The notes under the pieces were generated by a model that saw only the letters and a list, made by a program, of their open reading frames with translations, had not been told where the DNA came from and did not search any database. The position numbers and the translations under genes were made by a program. From the NCBI GenBank assembly GCA_036937835.1, contig CM072876.1, forward strand, positions 19,962,001-20,026,000: DNA of 64,000 nt, read 5' to 3'. The DNA is from Pampus argenteus. Lineage: Eukaryota; Chordata; Actinopteri; Scombriformes; Stromateidae. The stretch's first letter is position 1; every line of letters begins with the position of its first letter. Positions 18,829 to 30,082 of this stretch are shown here, piece after piece.

Positions 18829-18992
18829 CAAGGGGAGAGCGCAAACGCAGTCCCCCACTACCACAAATTATGCAGTCGAGATTCCCACATTTGGGGAATT
18901 CGCAGAGGTCAGTCGGCCGGGGTGCAATGGCTGAGCCTCGCCCTGGGTGAACCACCTACTTGATCATGGTGTCTCCCCTGCCAGGTAAGTAT
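18829..18992 (-). ncRNA. RNU1: U1 snRNA, stem-loop IV loop variant
   Basis: One change from consensus: the stem-loop IV loop TTCG becomes TTTG (plus-strand gcgcaaacgc). A UUCG tetraloop is unusually stable, so this would soften the hairpin. (ACGC) tract of 3. Confidence 0.96.
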
Positions 18993-19120
18993 GACTTGGG
19001 GCCGCTTGATAGAAGGGAGTGGACTCCGGGTCAAACGGTTCTCACTGACGGTGCTGAATGCACAAACAGCACATCACGTATGAGCAGAGGCGGAGCCAAC
19101 GAACCCTCTGACTGACGCGT

Positions 19121-19132
19121 ACGCACGCACGC
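19121..19132. repeat. (ACGC)3 microsatellite
   Basis: Shortest allele of the tetranucleotide tract seen in the window; 3 repeats also occur in several other units. Confidence 0.85.
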
Positions 19133-19463
19133 ACCGAGTTAACACCGTCTTTGCCAAACATTTCGGTGTACTGTGAATATGTCGGTAAGAGGATAAGAAA
19201 AGGCACAAGGGGCTCTATGGCCCTAACCTGACCCTTTTGATCTCCACTGCCGTTTGCTTTGGATGCATAAATGTACGGAAATTACAGGAATTGGATCTAT
19301 TTTATTGCCCAGCATCAGCATAACGTACCTCACCCGGAACATTCACAGTCACGCGCTCAGCAAGTCAGCCGCAGGCTGTGAGTAACGTAGAGCTTGAAAG
19401 TAAACTTCACTTTCGCCTCGATTCAGCCCGACGCTGTTGCTTTTACTTTCACATAGTCAGAGG

Positions 19464-19650
19464 GGTGCACCGTTCCCGGAAGCACTGCAATACCGGGTCG
19501 ATGCGTGGAGAGGACGGAGCAAGCCCCTGTTCCATCTCCCTGCTTCAAAAATCAATTTAATATATGGTCCCCGGGTAGGGGACGTATCAGATATTAAACT
19601 GATAAGAACAGATACTACACTTGATCTTAGCCAAAAGGCCGAGAAGCGAT
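19464..19650 (-). ncRNA. RNU2: U2 snRNA
   Basis: Consensus U2. Its 3' flank has gtaacgtag where other units have gtaacatag. Confidence 0.97.
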
Positions 19651-20272
19651 ACCGTGAAGCTGCAGCAGGCGGGAGGGGGTTCTCCGCACAGCCGCCCTCA
19701 CTGACGGGCCTGAACCTGGTGCAACAGGCAAGGGATAACGGGTCAAATAACCGCTAAAGATGCCGAACGACAGGCGGAGGAAGTGCAACAGAGTAGCGCT
19801 AAACAAAGTTCCTTTAAGGGACCGGGTGCAGCGGCTCCTCCACTCTTCCCGCCCACGTGGTACATTCGGGACCGATGGGAAAGCAGTAGAGGCGTGGCTG
19901 CTACAATGCAGCGCCGCCATGGAGACCGGTTGTTTCTGTCATTCACTGATTTCAGCGTTCACATGTGACAAAATGATCACGAGCGGGCCCTCTGCGAAAG
20001 CGGCTCTATCCGCGGACTCTCCCTGCGCCGTACAAGCTTTACCGTCTCTACTCTAAACGGGAGCATAAGTGACAAAATGAACACCGTGTTGCATTAAAGG
20101 AGACTTGAAGCTAGCGGCCGAGACCACAAAAGCGTTTGAATGAAAGGGTCATTTGCTCGTACACCTCCACGCGACGGGACGTCATTTTGCTAGCGGGGCG
20201 GCCGCAGGTTCGAGCCACTGACGTGGCTTTCCTGTCCGGACACGCTCACTATTGTTGACATTGCACGTATAA

Positions 20273-20436
20273 CAAGGGGAGAGCGCGAACGCAGTCCCCC
20301 ACTACCACAAATTATGCAGTCGAGATTCCCACATTTGGGGAATTCGCAGAGGTCAGTCGGCCGGGGTGCAATGGCTGAGCCTCGCCCTGGGTGAACCACC
20401 TACTTGATCATGGTGTCTCCCCTGCCAGGTAAGTAT
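20273..20436 (-). ncRNA. RNU1: U1 snRNA
   Basis: Consensus U1. (ACGC) tract of 5 upstream. Confidence 0.97.
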
Positions 20437-20564
20437 GACTTGGGGCCGCTTGATAGAAGGGAGTGGACTCCGGGTCAAACGGTTCTCACTGACGGTGCTG
20501 AATGCACAAACAGCACATCACGTATGAGCAGAGGCGGAGCCAACGAACCCTCTGACTGACGCGT

Positions 20565-20584
20565 ACGCACGCACGCACGCACGC
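20565..20584. repeat. (ACGC)5 microsatellite
   Basis: An expanded allele of the tract; the unit is correspondingly 1452 bp long. Confidence 0.85.
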
Positions 20585-20915
20585 ACCGAGTTAACACCGT
20601 CTTTGCCAAACATTTCGGTGTACTGTGAATATGTCGGTAAGAGGATAAGAAAAGGCACAAGGGGCTCTATGGCCCTAACCTGACCCTTTTGATCTCCACT
20701 GCCGTTTGCTTTGGATGCATAAATGTACGGAAATTACAGGAATTGGATCTATTTTATTGCCCAGCATCAGCATAACGTACCTCACCCGGAACATTTACAG
20801 TCACGCGCTCAGCAAGTCAGCCGCAGGCTGTGAGTAACGTAGAGCTTGAAAGTAAACTTCACTTTCGCCTCGATTCAGCCCGACGCTGTTGCTTTTACTT
20901 TCACATAGTCAGAGG

Positions 20916-21102
20916 GGTGCACCGTTCCCGGAAGCACTGCAATACCGGGTCGATGCGTGGAGAGGACGGAGCAAGCCCCTGTTCCATCTCCCTGCTTCAA
21001 AAATCAATTTAATATATGGTCCCCGGGTAGGGGACGTATCAGATATTAAACTGATAAGAACAGATACTACACTTGATCTTAGCCAAAAGGCCGAGAAGCG
21101 AT
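20916..21102 (-). ncRNA. RNU2: U2 snRNA
   Basis: Consensus U2. One change lies in the 3' flank, acatttaca for acattcaca near 20796. Confidence 0.97.
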
Positions 21103-21724
21103 ACCGTGAAGCTGCAGCAGGCGGGAGGGGGTTCTCCGCACAGCCGCCCTCACTGACGGGCCTGAACCTGGTGCAACAGGCAAGGGATAACGGGTCAAAT
21201 AACCGCTAAAGATGCCGAACGACAGGCGGAGGAAGTGCAACAGAGTAGCGCTAAACAAAGTTCCTTTAAGGGACCGGGTGCAGCGGCTCCTCCACTCTTC
21301 CCGCCCACGTGGTACATTCGGGACCGATGGGAAAGCAGTAGAGGCGTGGCTGCTACAATGCAGCGCCGCCATGGAGACCGGTTGTTTCTGTCATTCACTG
21401 ATTTCAGCGTTCACATGTGACAAAATGATCACGAGCGGGCCCTCTGCGAAAGCGGCTCTATCCGCGGACTCTCCCTGCGCCGTACAAGCTTTACCGTCTC
21501 TACTCTAGACGGGAGCATAAGTGACAAAATGAACACCGCGTTGCATTAAAGGAGACTTGAAGCTAGCGGCCGAGACCACAAAAGCGTTTGAATGAAAGGG
21601 TCATTTGCTCGTACACCTCCACGCGACGGGACGTCATTTTGCTAGCGGGGCGGCCGCAGGTTCGAGCCACTGACGTGGCTTTCCTGTCCGGACACGCTCA
21701 CTATTGTTGACATTGCACGTATAA

Positions 21725-21888
21725 CAAGGGGAGAGCGCGAACGCAGTCCCCCACTACCACAAATTATGCAGTCGAGATTCCCACATTTGGGGAATTCGCA
21801 GAGGTCAGTCGGCCGGGGTGCAATGGCTGAGCCTCGCCCTGGGTGAACCACCTACTTGATCATGGTGTCTCCCCTGCCAGGTAAGTAT
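21725..21888 (-). ncRNA. RNU1: U1 snRNA
   Basis: Consensus U1. (ACGC) tract of 3. The U1-to-U2 spacer carries accgcgttg in place of accgtgttg. Confidence 0.97.
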
Positions 21889-22359
21889 GACTTGGGGCCG
21901 CTTGATAGAAGGGAGTGGACTCCGGGTCAAACGGTTCTCACTGACGGTGCTGAATGCACAAACAGCACATCACGTATGAGCAGAGGCGGAGCCAACGAAC
22001 CCTCTGACTGACGCGTACGCACGCACGCACCGAGTTAACACCGTCTTTGCCAAACATTTCGGTGTACTGTGAATATGTCGGTAAGAGGATAAGAAAAGGC
22101 ACAAGGGGCTCTATGGCCCTAACCTGACCCTTTTGATCTCCACTGCCGTTTGCTTTGGATGCATAAATGTACGGAAATTACAGGAATTGGATCTATTTTA
22201 TTGCCCAGCATCAGCATAACGTACCTCACCCGGAACATTCACAGTCACGCGCTCAGCAAGTCAGCCGCAGGCTGTGAGTAACGTAGAGCTTGAAAGTAAA
22301 CTTCACTTTCGCCTCGATTCAGCCCGACGCTGTTGCTTTTACTTTCACATAGTCAGAGG

Positions 22360-22546
22360 GGTGCACCGTTCCCGGAAGCACTGCAATACCGGGTCGATGC
22401 GTGGAGAGGACGGAGCAAGCCCCTGTTCCATCTCCCTGCTTCAAAAATCAATTTAATATATGGTCCCCGGGTAGGGGACGTATCAGATATTAAACTGATA
22501 AGAACAGATACTACACTTGATCTTAGCCAAAAGGCCGAGAAGCGAT
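22360..22546 (-). ncRNA. RNU2: U2 snRNA
   Basis: Consensus U2 in a 1444-bp unit. Confidence 0.97.
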
Positions 22547-23168
22547 ACCGTGAAGCTGCAGCAGGCGGGAGGGGGTTCTCCGCACAGCCGCCCTCACTGA
22601 CGGGCCTGAACCTGGTGCAACAGGCAAGGGATAACGGGTCAAATAACCGCTAAAGATGCCGAACGACAGGCGGAGGAAGTGCAACAGAGTAGCGCTAAAC
22701 AAAGTTCCTTTAAGGGACCGGGTGCAGCGGCTCCTCCACTCTTCCCGCCCACGTGGTACATTCGGGACCGATGGGAAAGCAGTAGAGGCGTGGCTGCTAC
22801 AATGCAGCGCCGCCATGGAGACCGGTTGTTTCTGTCATTCACTGATTTCAGCGTTCACATGTGACAAAATGATCACGAGCGGGCCCTCTGCGAAAGCGGC
22901 TCTATCCGCGGACTCTCCCTGCGCCGTACAAGCTTTACCGTCTCTACTCTAGACGGGAGCATAAGTGACAAAATGAACACCGCGTTGCATTAAAGGAGAC
23001 TTGAAGCTAGCGGCCGAGACCACAAAAGCGTTTGAATGAAAGGGTCATTTGCTCGTACACCTCCACGCGACGGGACGTCATTTTGCTAGCGGGGCGGCCG
23101 CAGGTTCGAGCCACTGACGTGGCTTTCCTGTCCGGACACGCTCACTATTGTTGACATTGCACGTATAA

Positions 23169-23332
23169 CAAGGGGAGAGCGCGAACGCAGTCCCCCACTA
23201 CCACAAATTATGCAGTCGAGATTCCCACATTTGGGGAATTCGCAGAGGTCAGTCGGCCGGGGTGCAATGGCTGAGCCTCGCCCTGGGTGAACCACCTACT
23301 TGATCATGGTGTCTCCCCTGCCAGGTAAGTAT
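23169..23332 (-). ncRNA. RNU1: U1 snRNA
   Basis: Consensus U1. (ACGC) tract of 4. Confidence 0.97.
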
Positions 23333-23807
23333 GACTTGGGGCCGCTTGATAGAAGGGAGTGGACTCCGGGTCAAACGGTTCTCACTGACGGTGCTGAATG
23401 CACAAACAGCACATCACGTATGAGCAGAGGCGGAGCCAACGAACCCTCTGACTGACGCGTACGCACGCACGCACGCACCGAGTTAACACCGTCTTTGCCA
23501 AACATTTCGGTGTACTGTGAATATGTCGGTAAGAGGATAAGAAAAGGCACAAGGGGCTCTATGGCCCTAACCTGACCCTTTTGATCTCCACTGCCGTTTG
23601 CTTTGGATGCATAAATGTACGGAAATTACAGGAATTGGATCTATTTTATTGCCCAGCATCAGCATAACGTACCTCACCCGGAACATTCACAGTCACGCGC
23701 TCAGCAAGTCAGCCGCAGGCTGTGAGTAACATAGAGCTTGAAAGTAAACTTCACTTTCGCCTCGATTCAGCCCGACGCTGTTGCTTTTACTTTCACATAG
23801 TCAGAGG

Positions 23808-23994
23808 GGTGCACCGTTCCCGGAAGCACTGCAATACCGGGTCGATGCGTGGAGAGGACGGAGCAAGCCCCTGTTCCATCTCCCTGCTTCAAAAATCAAT
23901 TTAATATATGGTCCCCGGGTAGGGGACGTATCAGATATTAAACTGATAAGAACAGATACTACACTTGATCTTAGCCAAAAGGCCGAGAAGCGAT
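23808..23994 (-). ncRNA. RNU2: U2 snRNA
   Basis: Consensus U2; the 3' flank has the gtaacatag form. Confidence 0.97.
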
Positions 23995-24616
23995 ACCGTG
24001 AAGCTGCAGCAGGCGGGAGGGGGTTCTCCGCACAGCCGCCCTCACTGACGGGCCTGAACCTGGTGCAACAGGCAAGGGATAACGGGTCAAATAACCGCTA
24101 AAGATGCCGAACGACAGGCGGAGGAAGTGCAACAGAGTAGCGCTAAACAAAGTTCCTTTAAGGGACCGGGTGCAGCGGCTCCTCCACTCTTCCCGCCCAC
24201 GTGGTACATTCGGGACCGATGGGAAAGCAGTAGAGGCGTGGCTGCTACAATGCAGCGCCGCCATGGAGACCGGTTGTTTCTGTCATTCACTGATTTCAGC
24301 GTTCACATGTGACAAAATGATCACGAGCGGGCCCTCTGCGAAAGCGGCTCTATCCGCGGACTCTCCCTGCGCCGTACAAGCTTTACCGTCTCTACTCTAG
24401 ACTGGAGCATAAGTGACAAAATGAACACCGCGTTGCATTAAAGGAGACTTGAAGCTAGCGGCCGAGACCACAAAAGCGTTTGAATGAAAGGGTCATTTGC
24501 TCGTACACCTCCACGCGACGGGACGTCATTTTGCTAGCGGGGCGGCCGCAGGTTCGAGCCACTGACGTGGCTTTCCTGTCCGGACACGCTCACTATTGTT
24601 GACATTGCACGTATAA

Positions 24617-24780
24617 CAAGGGGAGAGCGCGAACGCAGTCCCCCACTACCACAAATTATGCAGTCGAGATTCCCACATTTGGGGAATTCGCAGAGGTCAG
24701 TCGGCCGGGGTGCAATGGCTGAGCCTCGCGCTGGGTGAACCACCTACTTGATCATGGTGTCTCCCCTGCCAGGTAAGTAT
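24617..24780 (-). ncRNA. RNU1: U1 snRNA, variant at nt 51
   Basis: One change, G51 to C (CCCAGCGCGAGG), in the strongly conserved segment between stem-loops I and II that takes part in the four-way junction. (ACGC) tract of 3. Confidence 0.95.
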
Positions 24781-25251
24781 GACTTGGGGCCGCTTGATAG
24801 AAGGGAGTGGACTCCGGGTCAAACGGTTCTCACTGACGGTGCTGAATGCACAAACAGCACATCACGTATGAGCAGAGGCGGAGCCAACGAACCCTCTGAC
24901 TGACGCGTACGCACGCACGCACCGAGTTAACACCGTCTTTGCCAAACATTTCGGTGTACTGTGAATATGTCGGTAAGAGGATAAGAAAAGGCACAAGGGG
25001 CTCTATGGCCCTAACCTGACCCTTTTGATCTCCACTGCCGTTTGCTTTGGATGCATAAATGTACGGAAATTACAGGAATTGGATCTATTTTATTGCCCAG
25101 CATCAGCATAACGTACCTCACCCGGAACATTCACAGTCACGCGCTCAGCAAGTCAGCCGCAGGCTGTGAGTAACGTAGAGCTTGAAAGTAAACTTCACTT
25201 TCGCCTCGATTCAGCCCGACGCTGTTGCTTTTACTTTCACATAGTCAGAGG

Positions 25252-25438
25252 GGTGCACCGTTCCCGGAAGCACTGCAATACCGGGTCGATGCGTGGAGAG
25301 GACGGAGCAAGCCCCTGTTCCATCTCCCTGCTTCAAAAATCAATTTAATATATGGTCCCCGGGTAGGGGACGTATCAGATATTAAACTGATAAGAACAGA
25401 TACTACACTTGATCTTAGCCAAAAGGCCGAGAAGCGAT
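25252..25438 (-). ncRNA. RNU2: U2 snRNA
   Basis: Consensus U2. Confidence 0.97.
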
Positions 25439-26060
25439 ACCGTGAAGCTGCAGCAGGCGGGAGGGGGTTCTCCGCACAGCCGCCCTCACTGACGGGCCTG
25501 AACCTGGTGCAACAGGCAAGGGATAACGGGTCAAATAACCGCTAAAGATGCCGAACGACAGGCGGAGGAAGTGCAACAGAGTAGCGCTAAACAAAGTTCC
25601 TTTAAGGGACCGGGTGCAGCGGCTCCTCCACTCTTCCCGCCCACGTGGTACATTCGGGACCGATGGGAAAGCAGTAGAGGCGTGGCTGCTACAATGCAGC
25701 GCCGCCATGGAGACCGGTTGTTTCTGTCATTCACTGATTTCAGCGTTCACATGTGACAAAATGATCACGAGCGGGCCCTCTGCGAAAGCGGCTCTATCCG
25801 CGGACTCTCCCTGCGCCGTACAAGCTTTACCGTCTCTACTCTAAACGGGAGCATAAGTGACAAAATGAACACCGCGTTGCATTAAAGGAGACTTGAAGCT
25901 AGCGGCCGAGACCACAAAAGCGTTTGAATGAAAGGGTCATTTGCTCGTACACCTCCACGCGACGGGACGTCATTTTGCTAGCGGGGCGGCCGCAGGTTCG
26001 AGCCACTGACGTGGCTTTCCTGTCCGGACACGCTCACTATTGTTGACATTGCACGTATAA

Positions 26061-26224
26061 CAAGGGGAGAGCGCGAACGCAGTCCCCCACTACCACAAAT
26101 TATGCAGTCGAGATTCCCACATTTGGGGAATTCGCAGAGGTCAGTCGGCCGGGGTGCAATGGCTGAGCCTCGCCCTGGGTGAACCACCTACTTGATCATG
26201 GTGTCTCCCCTGCCAGGTAAGTAT
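26061..26224 (-). ncRNA. RNU1: U1 snRNA
   Basis: Consensus U1. (ACGC) tract of 3. Confidence 0.97.
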
Positions 26225-26695
26225 GACTTGGGGCCGCTTGATAGAAGGGAGTGGACTCCGGGTCAAACGGTTCTCACTGACGGTGCTGAATGCACAAACA
26301 GCACATCACGTATGAGCAGAGGCGGAGCCAACGAACCCTCTGACTGACGCGTACGCACGCACGCACCGAGTTAACACCGTCTTTGCCAAACATTTCGGTG
26401 TACTGTGAATATGTCGGTAAGAGGATAAGAAAAGGCACAAGGGGCTCTATGGCCCTAACCTGACCCTTTTGATCTCCACTGCCGTTTGCTTTGGATGCAT
26501 AAATGTACGGAAATTACAGGAATTGGATCTATTTTATTGCCCAGCATCAGCATAACGTACCTCACCCGGAACATTCACAGTCACGCGCTCAGCAAGTCAG
26601 CCGCAGGCTGTGAGTAACGTAGAGCTTGAAAGTAAACTTCACTTTCGCCTCGATTCAGCCCGACGCTGTTGCTTTTACTTTCACATAGTCAGAGG

Positions 26696-26882
26696 GGTGC
26701 ACCGTTCCCGGAAGCACTGCAAAACCGGGTCGATGCGTGGAGAGGACGGAGCAAGCCCCTGTTCCATCTCCCTGCTTCAAAAATCAATTTAATATATGGT
26801 CCCCGGGTAGGGGACGTATCAGATATTAAACTGATAAGAACAGATACTACACTTGATCTTAGCCAAAAGGCCGAGAAGCGAT
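26696..26882 (-). ncRNA. RNU2: U2 snRNA, stem-loop IV variant
   Basis: One change turns GGTATTGCAG into GGTTTTGCAG in the stem-loop IV loop, altering the first base of the ATTGCAG heptamer read by U2B''. The rest is consensus. Binding of U2A'/U2B'' may be weakened. Confidence 0.95.
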
Positions 26883-27504
26883 ACCGTGAAGCTGCAGCAG
26901 GCGGGAGGGGGTTCTCCGCACAGCCGCCCTCACTGACGGGCCTGAACCTGGTGCAACAGGCAAGGGATAACGGGTCAAATAACCGCTAAAGATGCCGAAC
27001 GACAGGCGGAGGAAGTGCAACAGAGTAGCGCTAAACAAAGTTCCTTTAAGGGACCGGGTGCAGCGGCTCCTCCACTCTTCCCGCCCACGTGGTACATTCG
27101 GGACCGATGGGAAAGCAGTAGAGGCGTGGCTGCTACAATGCAGCGCCGCCATGGAGACCGGTTGTTTCTGTCATTCACTGATTTCAGCGTTCACATGTGA
27201 CAAAATGATCACGAGCGGGCCCTCTGCGAAAGCGGCTCTATCCGCGGACTCTCCCTGCGCCGTACAAGCTTTACCGTCTCTACTCTAGACGGGAGCATAA
27301 GTGACAAAATGAACACCGCGTTGCATTAAAGGAGACTTGAAGCTAGCGGCCGAGACCACAAAAGCGTTTGAATGAAAGGGTCATTTGCTCGTACACCTCC
27401 ACGCGACGGGACTTCATTTTGCTAGCGGGGCGGCCGCAGGTTCGAGCCACTGACGTGGCTTTCCTGTCCGGACACGCTCACTATTGTTGACATTGCACGT
27501 ATAA

Positions 27505-27668
27505 CAAGGGGAGAGCGCGAACGCAGTCCCCCACTACCACAAATTATGCAGTCGAGATTCCCACATTTGGGGAATTCGCAGAGATCAGTCGGCCGGGGTG
27601 CAATGGCTGAGCCTCGCCCTGGGTGAACCACCTACGTGATCATGGTGTCTCCCCTGCCAGGTAAGTAT
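27505..27668 (-). ncRNA. RNU1: U1 snRNA, loop I variant
   Basis: Two changes: loop I reads GATCACGTAG (A33 to C, the base in human U1), and CTGACCTCTG becomes CTGATCTCTG between stem-loops II and III. (ACGC) tract of 4. Confidence 0.95.
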
Positions 27669-28143
27669 GACTTGGGGCCGCTTGATAGAAGGGAGTGGAC
27701 TCCGGGTCAAACGGTTCTCACTGACGGTGCTGAATGCACAAACAGCACATCACGTATGAGCAGAGGCGGAGCCAACGAACCCTCTGACTGACGCGTACGC
27801 ACGCACGCACGCACCGAGTTAACACCGTCTTTGCCAAACATTTCGGTGTACTGTGAATATGTCGGTAAGAGGATAAGAAAAGGCACAAGGGGCTCTATGG
27901 CCCTAACCTGACCCTTTTGATCTCCACTGCCGTTTGCTTTGGATGCATAAATGTACGGAAATTACAGGAATTGGATCTATTTTATTGCCCAGCATCAGCA
28001 TAACGTACCTCACCCGGAACATTCACAGTCACGCGCTCAGCAAGTCAGCCGCAGGCTGTGAGTAACATAGAGCTTGAAAGTAAACTTCACTTTCGCCTCG
28101 ATTCAGCCCGACGCTGTTGCTTTTACTTTCACATAGTCAGAGG

Positions 28144-28330
28144 GGTGCACCGTTCCCGGAAGCACTGCAATACCGGGTCGATGCGTGGAGAGGATGGAGC
28201 AAGCCCCTGTTCCATCTCCCTGCTTCAAAAATCAATTTAATATATGGTCCCCGGGTAGGGGACGTATCAGATATTAAACTGATAAGAACAGATACTACAC
28301 TTGATCTTAGCCAAAAGGCCGAGAAGCGAT
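28144..28330 (-). ncRNA. RNU2: U2 snRNA
   Basis: One change, GCTCCATCCTC for GCTCCGTCCTC (plus-strand gaggatgg), shared with the four element-occupied U2 genes and with the copy at 39487. Confidence 0.96.
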
Positions 28331-28952
28331 ACCGTGAAGCTGCAGCAGGCGGGAGGGGGTTCTCCGCACAGCCGCCCTCACTGACGGGCCTGAACCTGGT
28401 GCAACAGGCAAGGGATAACGGGTCAAATAACCGCTAAAGATGCCGAACGACAGGCGGAGGAAGTGCAACAGAGTAGCGCTAAACAAAGTTCCTTTAAGGG
28501 ACCGGGTGCAGCGGCTCCTCCACTCTTCCCGCCCACGTGGTACATTCGGGACCGATGGGAAAGCAGTAGAGGCGTGGCTGCTACAATGCAGCGCCGCCAT
28601 GGAGACCGGTTGTTTCTGTCATTCACTGATTTCAGCGTTCACATGTGACAAAATGATCACGAGCGGGCCCTCTGCGAAAGCGGCTCTATCCGCGGACTCT
28701 CCCTGCGCCGTACAAGCTTTACCGTCTCTACTCTAAACGGGAGCATAAGTGACAAAATGAACACCGTGTTGCATTAAAGGAGACTTGAAGCTAGCGGCCG
28801 AGACCACAAAAGCGTTTGAATGAAAGGGTCATTTGCTCGTACACCTCCACGCGACGGGACTTCATTTTGCTAGCGGGGCGGCCGCAGGTTCGAGCCACTG
28901 ACGTGGCTTTCCTGTCCGGACACGCTCACTATTGTTGACATTGTACGTATAA

Positions 28953-29116
28953 CAAGGGGAGAGCGCGAACGCAGTCCCCCACTACCACAAATTATGCAGT
29001 CGAGATTCCCACATTTGGGGAATTCGCAGAGGTCAGTCGGCCGGGGTGCAATGGCTGAGCCTCGCCCTGGGTGAACCACCTACTTGATCATGGTGTCTCC
29101 CCTGCCAGGTAAGTAT
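28953..29116 (-). ncRNA. RNU1: U1 snRNA
   Basis: Consensus U1. (ACGC) tract of 3. The upstream spacer has the private gaagatgtc and ggcaaaagg changes shared only with the 40296 copy. Confidence 0.97.
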
Positions 29117-29587
29117 GACTTGGGGCCGCTTGATAGAAGGGAGTGGACTCCGGGTCAAACGGTTCTCACTGACGGTGCTGAATGCACAAACAGCACATCA
29201 CGTATGAGCAGAGGCGGAGCCAACGAACCCTCTGACTGACGCGTACGCACGCACGCACCGAGTTAACACCGTCTTTGCCAAACATTTCGGTGTACTGTGA
29301 AGATGTCGGTAAGAGGATAAGAAAAGGCAAAAGGGGCTCTATGGCCCTAACCTGACCCTTTTGATCTCCACTGCCGTTTGCTTTGGATGCATAAATGTAC
29401 GGAAATTACAGGAATTGGATCTATTTTATTGCCCAGCATCAGCATAACGTACCTCACCCGGAACATTCACAGTCACGCGCTCAGCAAGTCAGCTGCAGGC
29501 TGTGAGTAACATAGAGCTTGAAAGTAAACTTCACTTTCGCCTCGATTCAGCCCGACGCTGTTGCTTTTACTTTCACATAGTCAGAGG

Positions 29588-29737
29588 GGTGCACCGTTCC
29601 CGGAAGCACTGCAATACCGGGTCGATGCGTGGAGAGGATGGAGCAAGCCCCTGCTCCATCTCCCTGCTTCAAAAATCAATTTAATATATGGTCCCCGGGT
29701 AGGGGACGTATCAGATATTAAACTGATAAGAACAGAT
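29588..29737 (-). pseudogene. RNU2: U2 snRNA 3' fragment, split by element C
   Basis: U2 nt 38-187 beside element C. Besides gaggatgg it has cctgctcc for cctgttcc; its 3' end is the normal ggtgcacc, unlike the fragments beside A and B. Confidence 0.95.
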
Positions 29738-30082
29738 TTTTTTTTCTTTTGAAAGAAATTTATTGTCACTCAGTTCAGTTATACTTCATCAAAATTTGGT
29801 ACAAATTTTCTTGAAAATAAATATATTCTGTAAAACAGTAACAAACAATAAAAACAATAGTTTTAAGAAGTGTCACAGTCAATTTTTCCAAGTAAAATAT
29901 GTACAAGTGTTGAGTGTCCTATTTCAAGTTTTTAAAAGTTTATTGCATTTATTAAAATGCTCTCTTCAGTCAGTTTTTGTGCAGGAGCGCAATGAGTCCC
30001 TAACCAGGGAAAAACTCATTTTGCTCTCCCGAACAGCAGGCCTCTCGGGGTTCTTTGGTGGTGCTCAGTGGAGATCCCCCCC

